From positions 248,001 through 312,000 of the forward strand of contig BCKQ01000009.1 of NCBI GenBank assembly GCA_001600695.1: 64,000 nt of DNA, in the 5' to 3' direction. Shown here piece after piece: positions 9,958 to 19,465 of the stretch. Each line of letters starts with the position of its first letter. Position 1 is the first letter of the stretch. Below the pieces are notes generated by a model. It worked only from the letters and a program-made list of their open reading frames with translations. It was not told the origin of the DNA and ran no database searches. The DNA is from Ascoidea asiatica (taxonomy: Eukaryota; Ascomycota; Saccharomycetes; Ascoideales; Ascoideaceae). The position numbers were made by a program, and so were the translations under genes.

Positions 9958-10652
9958 TTTATCTATTAAAAAAAAAAAAACTAAAAATTTATGTTTCTTT
10001 TTGTGTTTCTTTTTTACTCAATTAATAATATTCTAATTTTTTAATAATAAAACTTTTATATAATATCAAAATAAATAAATAATTAAATAAATAATTAAAT
10101 AAATAAATAAATACATTATCTTCATAATAGATGTTAATCCTCATGAAATATTGTATTCCTTTGAATAGATCTTGAATTCCTAGAATAACTTAATTAAAGT
10201 TTAGCACCTTCAAATCCCAAATTCTTTGAATCTCTTAAATCTCTTAAGAGTTTGGTGATTACTAATAGCTTAGTAATGGAAATTTTCTACTTTTATGAAG
10301 CAGCTTCGGATTTGGACCGGGTTCTATGCGGTAAAAATCGGATTTTAAACGGTAGACTAGATTTTATAACAATATATTTCATACACAGCTACTTTTAAGT
10401 ATTTATACTACAGTACTATCATTAGCAATAGCTTTACTTATTATAAGCTCCATTATATCGTAAACTTAAAAGCAAAATAAAACTATATATAAATGTTCAA
10501 TTGCAATGCTTTTCTTATTTTATGAATCAGCTTTTTCTTAATTTTTACGTTTTTAATCATTTATTCAATTGACAAAATTGAAGACTTGTAAAAGACTGTT
10601 ATGATAATTATCAACTTTAATTGAATCAATTAAAACAGTTGAAATAATAGAA
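9958..10652 (+). promoter_or_regulatory. SNG1 upstream region with phased CGG array
   Basis: 695 bp. The proximal part is AT-rich with an AATAAATAATTA-type tandem stretch at about 10072-10112. A GC-richer segment at 10297-10352 holds five same-orientation CGG triplets spaced 10-11 bp apart and begins with the inverted repeat GAAGC-A-GCTTC (10297-10307). The array lies 300-345 bp upstream of the SNG1 ATG, a usual position for yeast activator sites. Confidence 0.6.
10307..10352 (+). promoter_or_regulatory. Array of five CGG triplets at helical spacing
   Basis: CGG occurs at 10307-10309, 10318-10320, 10329-10331, 10339-10341 and 10350-10352, all in the same orientation, with start-to-start steps of 11, 11, 10 and 11 bp. 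CGG is the half-site of fungal Zn2Cys6 activators, the class that controls drug-resistance genes. The binding protein is not known; a role in SNG1 control is inferred from position. Confidence 0.6.
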
Positions 10653-12194
10653 ATGAATAAAGAGTCAGAAAACTATGATGAAATTTCATCAAATGCAATG
10701 AATGATGGAATCAAAACTTTTGATAATAATTCAAACAAATCACATCAAAATTCTATTAATGATCCTATTCGAAAATTTTTTTCAATTCAGCATACTCAAA
10801 AACTTGGTATTTTTGATCCAAAAGTTAAACCACATTGGATTACTGTTGTTAAAGAATTTTTATTAAATTGGGTGATTATGTTAATTTGTATGCTAGCTGT
10901 TTTTTCAATCTATTGGGGTTCAATGTTTAGAAGACAAACTCACGATACGAATCTAAAATTTCTAATTGTTTCTGAAGAACAAAATAATAATACTAGTTCT
11001 GAAGTTCAACCTTATATCTCTGATTATTATAAAGATATCTTTTCAACTGATGAAACTCTTTTATCCTTGGGTAACTGGAAATATATGACTTATGATAATT
11101 TTTCCGAAAGATATAATCCAATTGACTCAAAGGACTATGATTCTGAATTTAATTTTAAAGATAAAATTGATTCAATTATTCATCAACAAAAATACTGGGC
11201 TGCTATTTATATCTCTAAAAATGCAACATACCAAATCTATCAAGCTTTCAAAGAAGCAAATTCATCTTTTAATGCCAATTCTGCAATTGATCCATTAGTT
11301 AGTTTCATATATGAAACTGGAAGAGATCCCATGGGTATGAACTCTTATATCAATCCAATACTTAAACAAGTTTCTAATTATTTAACTTTAAATATTTCTC
11401 CAAAAATTTATGGTGATATCACTAATAATGACTTAAATTCAACGGAAAGACTAAATCTAATCAACAATTCACCTATGCTAATATCAAATACACTTACTCC
11501 AAAATTTGTTGATAATATTCCTCTTTCTAACCCTGTTTTGATGGCTCCTTTACAAGTTGGATTAATTTTCCAAATTATTTTAACTTTTTTTCAATTCAAT
11601 TTTTTCAGTTCAACTAATCAAATATTCATCAAAAAAATTCAAATTAAAGAAAAACATTATATGTTTTATAGATTAATCTCACCTCATATAACTTATTTTA
11701 TTATAGCTTTAGGATTTGGATTAGTAAGTTTAGCTTTCCAGGTTTCGTTTTCAGTAACATTTGGAAAAGCAGGCTTTTTAGTATATTGGATGGTAACGTA
11801 TTTAACAATGGCTGCAGTTGGAGGAGCTACAGAAAATGTTGCATTATTTCTTATTCCTATTTTTCCACCATTGCTTGGATTCTGGATGTTATTTTGGGTT
11901 ATCAGTAATATTTCTCCAACTTTTACTCCAATGGCATTATTATCTAAATTTTATAGATATGGATATGCATTTCCAATTCATAATTCTGCAGAATTGTCCA
12001 AAGTTATATTTTTGAATTCTTCTAAACATCAAGTTGGTAGAAACATAGGAATTATAATTGCATGGATTGTAATTAATACTCTCATTCATCCTATTGCTCT
12101 AATATTTTTTGGTAAACAAATGGGTAAGAAAATGGCTATTGAAAAGCAAAAACAAAAAGAGCAGCAACAACAACAACAACAAATAAAGAAATAG
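10653..12194 (+). CDS. SNG1: Sng1/DUF3533 membrane protein (nitrosoguanidine resistance family)
   Basis: 513-residue membrane protein of the SNG1/DUF3533 family. The signature region is IQHTQKLGIFDPKVKPHW followed by a first membrane helix (LLNWVIMLICMLAVFSIYWG, about 70-90) and the FRRQTHDTNLKFLIV motif. A long non-cytosolic loop (about 95-300) comes next, then about five C-terminal helices with PLSNPVLMAPLQVGLIFQI before them. In S. cerevisiae, Sng1 is a plasma-membrane protein giving resistance to nitrosoguanidine and 6-azauracil and is linked to lipid asymmetry; it is regulated by zinc-cluster factors. The tail ends in a short poly-Gln run. Length is close to the yeast protein (547 aa). 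The upstream CGG array fits zinc-cluster control. Confidence 0.85.
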   Translation: MNKESENYDEISSNAMNDGIKTFDNNSNKSHQNSINDPIRKFFSIQHTQKLGIFDPKVKPHWITVVKEFLLNWVIMLICMLAVFSIYWGSMFRRQTHDTNLKFLIVSEEQNNNTSSEVQPYISDYYKDIFSTDETLLSLGNWKYMTYDNFSERYNPIDSKDYDSEFNFKDKIDSIIHQQKYWAAIYISKNATYQIYQAFKEANSSFNANSAIDPLVSFIYETGRDPMGMNSYINPILKQVSNYLTLNISPKIYGDITNNDLNSTERLNLINNSPMLISNTLTPKFVDNIPLSNPVLMAPLQVGLIFQIILTFFQFNFFSSTNQIFIKKIQIKEKHYMFYRLISPHITYFIIALGFGLVSLAFQVSFSVTFGKAGFLVYWMVTYLTMAAVGGATENVALFLIPIFPPLLGFWMLFWVISNISPTFTPMALLSKFYRYGYAFPIHNSAELSKVIFLNSSKHQVGRNIGIIIAWIVINTLIHPIALIFFGKQMGKKMAIEKQKQKEQQQQQQQIKK

Positions 12195-13258
12195 ACATAT
12201 TCATTTACAGTAAGGGGACTTGATTATTCTATTGTACATTTTTTTCTTCTTCAAAACAAGCATAATATAGTTTAATTTAATTAATAATCTAATAAATAAT
12301 TTAATAAATAATTTGATAAATAATTTTTCATTAAAAGTAATTCTGTGTAATGAACACTAATTGGTCAATCCGCATTAGGTGTCATTACCAATCAATTCGT
12401 AGGATTTATCCCATTTATATAAATCAATAATCCCTTAATTATTAGAATTAATGTTAATTCTAAGAATTAAGCAATTCGAAATATATAGCTTCAATAAATA
12501 CTTTTACAATATTAAATATCATCTAGATAGACCCATCCATTACATTCTGAAGTTATCAGGCAGGGACCACTTTAAAAGAAAGAAACTCCCAACAATAAAC
12601 TTATACCTCAAAAGAACGCCCATGTTTCTGGTGTACGCCATGCCACGTGGTTATACATTGTGTGTGCTCTTTGCGTTACGTGTCAACTTGCGTGTCTGCT
12701 TACGTAACTGCTGACAACCCATTCTTTATCCTGTCCTTGAATTTTCTTGGGACAGTGGCCGTTGCGAGTGCATGCGAGTCAGAATGTTATGTTGGTAAGA
12801 ATGGGAATAGGATAATCCATTTCCTATTAAGGCTCACACTTTATTCGTTATTCGTTATTATATTATTATTCATTGTTCTGTTATTGTTTATTCAGTGTTT
12901 ATTTGGATATTTATTTGGATAGTTATTCAATTAATAGTCTATTCAATCAACCATTTGCTTAGTATTTTCTTCAATTGATTATTCAATTGTTAATCTGTCA
13001 TAACTGCTATCGTATTTTGAAAATCAATGAACAATTGATTAAAAATAGTTTCATTTTCATAGATTTATATTTTCTTACATATACTAATCAAAGTAATCAA
13101 TCAATCACATTTCAACTAATAGTTCTATCTTTTTTTAAGAAATTTTTGTTTCATGGTATTTCTTTTTATTTCAATAACTTTCATCATTTTATAATCTGAT
13201 TTCCTCTTATTTTCCTTCCTTTTAATCTATAAAAACAATAACAATAACAATAACAATA
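12195..13258 (+). promoter_or_regulatory. VPS11 upstream region with CACGTG box
   Basis: 1064 bp between SNG1 and VPS11. AATAAATAATTT-type repeats (about 12285-12330) follow SNG1. A GC-richer island spans about 12540-12800 with a CACGTG E-box at 12644-12649 and several ACGTNA-type sites just after it. Short open frames (87, 91 and 74 codons) cover this stretch but do not resemble proteins. A (ACAATA)n-like stretch directly precedes the VPS11 ATG. Confidence 0.5.
12644..12649. promoter_or_regulatory. CACGTG box
   Basis: GCCACGTGG in the GC-richer island about 610 bp before VPS11. Confidence 0.4.
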
Positions 13259-16200
13259 ATGTCACTTTCTTCCTGGAGACAGATAAATTTTTTTGATTAT
13301 ACTCCTATAAAAGATCCAAACTTTAATACTGATTATCCTTTATATTCTGATCCTAATTTATCTTCAATTTGTTCTTCTGATGATTATTTAGTAATTGCAA
13401 CTGATAATTCAATTATAAAATTAATTAATAAAAAATTTCAATTAGTTTATCAGTTTCAAGCTTATGAATTAGGTATAAATATTACTTTTTTAAAATTTTT
13501 TAAAATTAATAATAATTTAAATTTATTAGCAACTGTTGGTGAAAAACAAGGTCATCCAATAATTTTTAAATTATGGAATTTTAATAAATTATTAAAAAAT
13601 TTAAATAATTCAAATTTAAATGTTATTGATAATAATATTAATAATAATTTAAATTCAAATTCAATAACAACACCTGAAAATGATAATAATAACAATAATA
13701 ATAACAATAATAATGAAGAAAAATATCCAGTTTTTGATAATGTTTTCCATTATCATGCAATTGTTCAAATACATAATAGTAATAATCAATATCCTTTATC
13801 CACTTTTACTTCTTCAAATGATTTTTCTTTATTAGCTTTTGGTTTTACCAATGGTTCAACAATCTTAGTTAGAGGTGATTTAATTCATGATAAAGGTTCA
13901 AGACAAAGATTAATTTATCAATCAAATGATAATGATCCAATTACTGGTTTACACCTTTTTAAACAATCAAATTCAACTGATGATATAATATCTCTTTCAA
14001 ATTCAATTTCTATAACTAATATAATTTCAAATTCAACTTCAAATACTAATCCTAATTTAAATTCAAATTCAAATTCAATTCCAATCACAAATATAAATTC
14101 ATCTTTAGATTATTTATTATATATTATCACAACTTCAAAAATATTAATATTTGAAACTGATGGTAGAAATCAAAATAAACCTTTAAATATCTTAGAAAAT
14201 CATTATGGATCAAATTTATATTGTAATGATATTTTTAAAAATAATTTAATTGTAAGTAATTCAATAACAAATTCAATTGATTTTTATAATTATAATTTTG
14301 GTAAAATTAATTCAATAATTTTAAATTTTAATAAAAATAAAATTTTTAATTATAATAATAAATATCTTTTAATAATTTCTTCAATTGATAGTTCTTTTAC
14401 TTCAAATTTAAATAAAAATACAAATAATATTTTAAATAATATTAATTCAGATACTTTTTCAAATATTTCAACAAAAATTTTAATTATTGATTATATTCAT
14501 AATTTTATTATTTTTACTTTAACTATTTCAAATAATATTTCAAATATTTTTTTTATGTGGAATGATTTATATCTTTTATCAACAAATGGTTTACTTTATA
14601 AATTATCTGAAAAATCTATAAATTCAAAAATTGATTTATTAATTCAAAGAAATTTATATCCAACTGCAATTCAATTAATTGAAGAAGAATTTCAAAATAT
14701 TAATAATCTAAATATAAATAATTTAAATATTAATGATAATGATAGTAATATTAATATGGATTTAGATAATATTCAAATAATTTCTGATAATATTCAATTA
14801 TCTAAAAGAGATCTCTTATTAATTAAAAAAAAATATGGTGATTATTTATTTTCAAAAAATGAATTTGAACAATCTATAAAACAATATATTCAATCAATTG
14901 AATTAAATAATAATAATGTTACAATTAATATAATCTTAAAATTCAAAAATAATGATAAAATATTACTACTAACAAATTACTTGGAAAATTTATTTAAATT
15001 TCAAAAAAATTTATTCTATAAAAATTTAGAATTTGAAGCTAAAAGTCAACATATTTATGATACAAATTCTATTTTAACTTCAATGACTTTAAATCAAAGT
15101 AATAATAATTTAAATCAAAATCCAATTTTCAATCCAGAATATTTAACTTTATTATTATGTAATTATTGTAAATTAAAAGATTTTAAAAAATTAAATAAAT
15201 TTATTATAGAAATTGAAAATGTTAAAAAAAAATATAATTATGATAATAGTTTAAATTTACCAGAATTAAGTTTTGATTTGGATTTAATTATTGATTTATT
15301 AATGAAAATCAATTTTTATAAAATTGCTTTAAAATTGTCTTTATTATTCAAGAATTATTCTTTAATCCTAGAATTGCTAATTAATAAATTCAAATCATAT
15401 AAATTAGCTCTAAATTTTTTAAAAGTTTTGAAAATTAATGAGTTATTGAACCTATTAATTTCTGATGCAAATGCTAATTATGCCAAGATTCTTTTGAAAG
15501 CTTTACCTATAGATACAACAAAACTTTTAATTGATGTATTTACTGGTATTTATAAACCTGAAAGTACTGAAGAAGCAATCTATCAATCTTTTGATGGTTT
15601 AATAGATGACTCCGAAAATTCAATAGGTATGAAAGACAAATCTGATTCTAATTCTGATTCATCAAATTTTTCAAAAGAAGCAACAAGTATTAATCTGGGT
15701 GATACTACTTCAAATCCAGTTCTTACTAATTATAATGCATTTGTTCAGTATTTATCATCTGCAGCAAATGTGGCTTCATTCGGGACTATAAATGGTAATA
15801 TTTCAACCCCTGTTACTTCCACCTTGAACGAATCAACAACCCCAACATATCAACCTCCAAGACCAAGATTAATATTTCCTTCTTTTGTTAATAATCCGGG
15901 TGAATTTGTTATTTTTCTTGAAGCCTGTTTACAATCTTTCGATAAGTTCGATGAATTCAAAACAAATAGTAAAGATAAAAAAGATTTATTAATAACATTA
16001 TTTGAAATGTATTTAACTTTGGCTAAAAATTCATTTTCTGATAAAAAAACTAAAAGAGATTGGGAAAGTAAAGCCACTAATCTATATAAGAAATTCAAAG
16101 AGCATATGGATTACACTTCAGTTCTTTTGATTTGTAATCTAAATAATTTTCAGAATGATGATCTTTTGTTAGACGAAAATGAAACTGAAACAACAATGAA

Positions 16201-17284
16201 CGGAAAGTCAACTGATTCTAAGAAAATCGAATTGATTGAAGATCTTGATGAGTTGGAGAACTGGAATGAGAAAGATGATATCGATTTTTCTTGGTTTGAA
16301 AAGTTTAACTATACAGGATTAAGTAAGAAAATGTCTATTTCTTCTGATGAAGAAGTAGACGAAGAAGGCAAGAAAGAAGCTGGAGTAGATAATGCTGATG
16401 AAGAATTGCCGGGATATAATCATGTTGAATTGTTAAGATCCAGTTTATTGTCTGGAAATATTACCAGATCGATTAAGATTTTGAAAAAGTTTGGTGATAA
16501 ACTTCCAGAGCTTTATAATGTATCACTAATTCTTATCATTAAGCTCAATTCTACCAATTTTTTGTCAAATAAATTTGGGATTAAGAACTTTCTAATTTTA
16601 TTGCATAAAATTTTAAAGCTAAATCTTATGTCTTTGATTGACCTAATAAAGATTTTATCAATCAATAATTTGATAAAAATCAAATTTATAAAAAACTTTT
16701 TAATTAACTATATTAATTACAAGAATTTTGAAATAGAGAAAAATTTAAAACTTTATAAATATTACAGAGCAGAAGTGGAAACAAAAAGAAATGAGATTAG
16801 TAGAATATTGAATACTGGAAAAAATAAAGATGATGATATGAGTGAATCAAAGGAAAAGGGAAAGAAAGATGAGGATGATTTTATTGTGTTAAATAATTTG
16901 AGATGTAGTACATGTGATCAGCCCCTTGACTTCCCAATAATACACTTTGTTTGTCATCATTCTTATCATCAACGTTGTTTGACTGACTATAATTATGATA
17001 CATACGATATTAATGGTATGGACAATAATAATGAGGAAAATATGACTGACAGTACTTCACTTGATGGTATGGGAAATAATTTAAATGAAATAACGTTGAA
17101 ATGCCCTAAGTGTGTAACTGAAATGGATGCTATAAAGGCTTTAAGAACATCTCAAGATGAAATTGGTGAAAGAAATGATTTATTCAAGATTGCATTGAAA
17201 GACTCTGATGACAAATTTAAAGTAATAACAGATTTTTACGGCAGGGGAGCTATGGAGCATGTTAGATATGTTTTACAAGAGTAA
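13259..17284 (+). CDS. VPS11: Vps11/Pep5, RING-containing CORVET/HOPS subunit
   Basis: 1341-residue Vps11 (Pep5/Vam1/End1). It is a class C core subunit of the HOPS and CORVET tethering complexes at vacuole and endosome. It begins with MSLSSWRQINFFDY, typical of the family. An N-terminal beta-propeller (about 1-470) precedes the alpha-solenoid/clathrin-repeat region with SKRDLLLIKKKYGDYLF and LLKALPIDTTKLLIDVFTG. The C-terminal RING-H2 starts at about Cys1215 (CSTCDQPLDFPIIHFVCHH) and closes with CPKC at about 1282. An acidic Asn/Asp-rich insert of about 39 residues lies between the fifth and last metal-ligand pairs. The protein ends with the family motif DFYGRGAMEH. It is longer than S. cerevisiae Vps11 (1029 aa) because of Asn-rich loops in the propeller and solenoid. 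The first half is more AT-biased than the second. Confidence 0.95.
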   Translation: MSLSSWRQINFFDYTPIKDPNFNTDYPLYSDPNLSSICSSDDYLVIATDNSIIKLINKKFQLVYQFQAYELGINITFLKFFKINNNLNLLATVGEKQGHPIIFKLWNFNKLLKNLNNSNLNVIDNNINNNLNSNSITTPENDNNNNNNNNNNEEKYPVFDNVFHYHAIVQIHNSNNQYPLSTFTSSNDFSLLAFGFTNGSTILVRGDLIHDKGSRQRLIYQSNDNDPITGLHLFKQSNSTDDIISLSNSISITNIISNSTSNTNPNLNSNSNSIPITNINSSLDYLLYIITTSKILIFETDGRNQNKPLNILENHYGSNLYCNDIFKNNLIVSNSITNSIDFYNYNFGKINSIILNFNKNKIFNYNNKYLLIISSIDSSFTSNLNKNTNNILNNINSDTFSNISTKILIIDYIHNFIIFTLTISNNISNIFFMWNDLYLLSTNGLLYKLSEKSINSKIDLLIQRNLYPTAIQLIEEEFQNINNLNINNLNINDNDSNINMDLDNIQIISDNIQLSKRDLLLIKKKYGDYLFSKNEFEQSIKQYIQSIELNNNNVTINIILKFKNNDKILLLTNYLENLFKFQKNLFYKNLEFEAKSQHIYDTNSILTSMTLNQSNNNLNQNPIFNPEYLTLLLCNYCKLKDFKKLNKFIIEIENVKKKYNYDNSLNLPELSFDLDLIIDLLMKINFYKIALKLSLLFKNYSLILELLINKFKSYKLALNFLKVLKINELLNLLISDANANYAKILLKALPIDTTKLLIDVFTGIYKPESTEEAIYQSFDGLIDDSENSIGMKDKSDSNSDSSNFSKEATSINLGDTTSNPVLTNYNAFVQYLSSAANVASFGTINGNISTPVTSTLNESTTPTYQPPRPRLIFPSFVNNPGEFVIFLEACLQSFDKFDEFKTNSKDKKDLLITLFEMYLTLAKNSFSDKKTKRDWESKATNLYKKFKEHMDYTSVLLICNLNNFQNDDLLLDENETETTMNGKSTDSKKIELIEDLDELENWNEKDDIDFSWFEKFNYTGLSKKMSISSDEEVDEEGKKEAGVDNADEELPGYNHVELLRSSLLSGNITRSIKILKKFGDKLPELYNVSLILIIKLNSTNFLSNKFGIKNFLILLHKILKLNLMSLIDLIKILSINNLIKIKFIKNFLINYINYKNFEIEKNLKLYKYYRAEVETKRNEISRILNTGKNKDDDMSESKEKGKKDEDDFIVLNNLRCSTCDQPLDFPIIHFVCHHSYHQRCLTDYNYDTYDINGMDNNNEENMTDSTSLDGMGNNLNEITLKCPKCVTEMDAIKALRTSQDEIGERNDLFKIALKDSDDKFKVITDFYGRGAMEHVRYVLQE

Positions 17285-17758
17285 TTGAATTAGTTAAATC
17301 GACTTTTAAATTTTTTAGTAGATATATAAGTAGAATTCTTTCAACTTGTAATAGAAATAAAGATGTCGACATTAATTATAAATACAATAAATTTAAGGTA
17401 TCTAAAAGTAATAAGACCTAAGAGTAATATGACTTAAAAGTAATATGACCTAAGAGTAAAAGCATCATTATATGAATAAAGCCATTTCGAAGATTAATAA
17501 AACTTGAACAGATGTTCATAAAGAAATGAAATTGCCAATGGCAAATAAAATAATTAAAATTAAAGAATCAAAAGATTGAAAGAATTAATGAATGAATAGG
17601 ATATTGAAAAATCACCAGAATTAGGTGAAAAAACAAAAATTGGTAAGGCCCAATTATAAGAATAGAAATCGTTAAAAATAAGGATTAAGGAATGTTAAAA
17701 TATAATGAAGGGATTGTTAATAAAGAATAACAAAGTAGTTACTATATTAAAAGTACAA
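17285..17758. other. Convergent 3' region, VPS11 / C2H2 gene
   Basis: 474 bp between convergent genes, A-rich. It contains a 16-bp tandem repeat (three units, 17415-17462). No gene is supported. Confidence 0.5.
17415..17462. repeat. 16-bp tandem repeat, 3 units
   Basis: Units GACCTAAGAGTAATAT, GACTTAAAAGTAATAT and GACCTAAGAGTAAAAG lie head to tail. Confidence 0.9.
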
Positions 17759-19465
17759 TTACAAAGCAGAAATTTGACCATTCTCTCTAAGTTTGTTTCT
17801 GAGTTTCATTTGCTTTCTGTTCCATCTGCTGTTCTCATTTTCATGAACCATCCTATTATGTCTTCTATAAGAATCTTTTCTTTTGAAACTTCTTGAACAG
17901 ATTTCACAAAATATTTGATCTACTTCAGAGCCTAAATGACGTTTTTGAGCACTTTTTAAAGGGTCTATTTCTTTTGTAGATTTGGATTTAGGACTTGGAG
18001 GCTTTGATATTAAATTACTGGAAAGATCCATTTTTTTTGAAGAACAAACTAAACCATGCTGATATTCAACGTGTCTTCTTAATTCTGCTTTTCTTGGTAA
18101 TCCAAGATATTTCCAAGCACAATCATCAACAGGACATTTATGAGGCCTAATAACTTTGAATTTATCAAGATGAGAAGCAAAATCAGCTAATGTTTTGAAA
18201 CTATTAGCACAATGGGTGCATTTGAATGAACCCTTTTTAGCTTTTTCATTTGCTTTTTCCCATAAAACAGGAGTCTTCTTCAATTGATCAATAATAGATT
18301 CATTCTTTTCACTAATTACATCTAAATTAAAAGTATTTAAATCCACAGGTGAAAAAGCGGTATCAGTTGGAAAATCACTAAAAGAATTAGTAATAGAAGA
18401 TCTAGTTTCGAATGAAGCCAATGAATCAAAATTATTCACTGGATGAATGTAACTATAGTTAGGAGAAAGAGAAGATGATTTATTGTTGTTGATGTTAAGG
18501 TTGTTTTGGCCAAGTAAGTCAAATGGAACTGGACCACTACCTATATCCATAATATTTTGGGTTTTATTGGAAACTCTAGCAGTTATGACTTCTGTTTTAA
18601 GTGGAGATAAGTAGTCATTAATATTTGCTTGACTATTTGTTTTGAAATAATTTGAAACATTTGATTGATTGAAAGAAATTGGTGATTGTAAATTTTGAAT
18701 TGAGTGATCATTATTTAAGGGATTATTTGAATTGATAATTAAATTTGGATTAGTATAAGAGTAAATTGGAGTGAAAGTATTTATATTACTATTATTGAAG
18801 CTATCTGAATTGATATTATTATAATTGGAAAGATTACTGATATTAGTATTATTAGAATTATTCATTTGTTTATTACAATCAAAAAAAGTATCATAACTAG
18901 TTGCTGATGGTATTTGTGATGGATTATAGCTTGAAATAGCTGATGGTGGAGTTGAGGAAGTATCATTATAATATATTCTTTCATCAAAACAGGAATTTGC
19001 AGACTCAAGACTAGGACTATTTATATTTGTGACTGGTGAAGAATTACCAATATTTAAATAATCAATTGGAAGATGTAAATTTGGCTGAATGAATTGATTT
19101 AAATTATTGAGATTAAAATTTTGAAGATTATTACTATTATTAACATTGTATAAATTATTTGAATTATTTAAATTAGTGAGATTATTTGAAGTGTTAAAAT
19201 TATTAAAATTATTGAAATTATTGAAATTATTGAAATTATTTAAATCATTTAAATTACTTTGATCCAGAGTACTAAAACTATTCATATTGTTAACATTTGT
19301 ATAAGTATCTAATAATCCAGATTGAATATTTTGTTGGTTAATTGGCTGATTATTTTGTTGAGGATTATTTATAACATATTGAAACATATTTTCAATATCT
19401 GGGTTAAATGAATCCATGTTAAGATTTTCTGGATTAGGTGATGAATCTTTATTATTGTCTGACAT
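17759..19465 (-). CDS. C2H2 zinc-finger transcription factor
   Basis: 568 residues. The N-terminal 380 residues are Asn/Ser-rich with an NNF repeat (about 80-95), a typical yeast activation or prion-like region. Three zinc-finger units occupy the C-terminus. An atypical one at about 413 (FKCTHCANSFK) has its His ligands widely spaced (HLDKFKVIRPH). A C-x4-C finger follows at about 442 (CPVDDCAWKYLGLPRK, HVEYQH). A classical finger lies at about 520 (CEICSRSFKRKDSYRRHNRMVH). A basic tail (RWNRKQMKLRNKLREN) follows. The first two fingers form a block found in a group of Saccharomycotina regulators, but I cannot assign an ortholog. The gene faces away from the 6.5-kb empty stretch shared with SFP1, suggesting a complex promoter. 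Confidence 0.9.
   Translation of the reverse strand: MSDNNKDSSPNPENLNMDSFNPDIENMFQYVINNPQQNNQPINQQNIQSGLLDTYTNVNNMNSFSTLDQSNLNDLNNFNNFNNFNNFNNFNTSNNLTNLNNSNNLYNVNNSNNLQNFNLNNLNQFIQPNLHLPIDYLNIGNSSPVTNINSPSLESANSCFDERIYYNDTSSTPPSAISSYNPSQIPSATSYDTFFDCNKQMNNSNNTNISNLSNYNNINSDSFNNSNINTFTPIYSYTNPNLIINSNNPLNNDHSIQNLQSPISFNQSNVSNYFKTNSQANINDYLSPLKTEVITARVSNKTQNIMDIGSGPVPFDLLGQNNLNINNNKSSSLSPNYSYIHPVNNFDSLASFETRSSITNSFSDFPTDTAFSPVDLNTFNLDVISEKNESIIDQLKKTPVLWEKANEKAKKGSFKCTHCANSFKTLADFASHLDKFKVIRPHKCPVDDCAWKYLGLPRKAELRRHVEYQHGLVCSSKKMDLSSNLISKPPSPKSKSTKEIDPLKSAQKRHLGSEVDQIFCEICSRSFKRKDSYRRHNRMVHENENSRWNRKQMKLRNKLRENGQISAL

Noticed and set aside
12451-13199. Series of short plus-strand ORFs before VPS11
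   Set aside because: Three different frames, none continuous, no domain; the region looks like promoter and leader.
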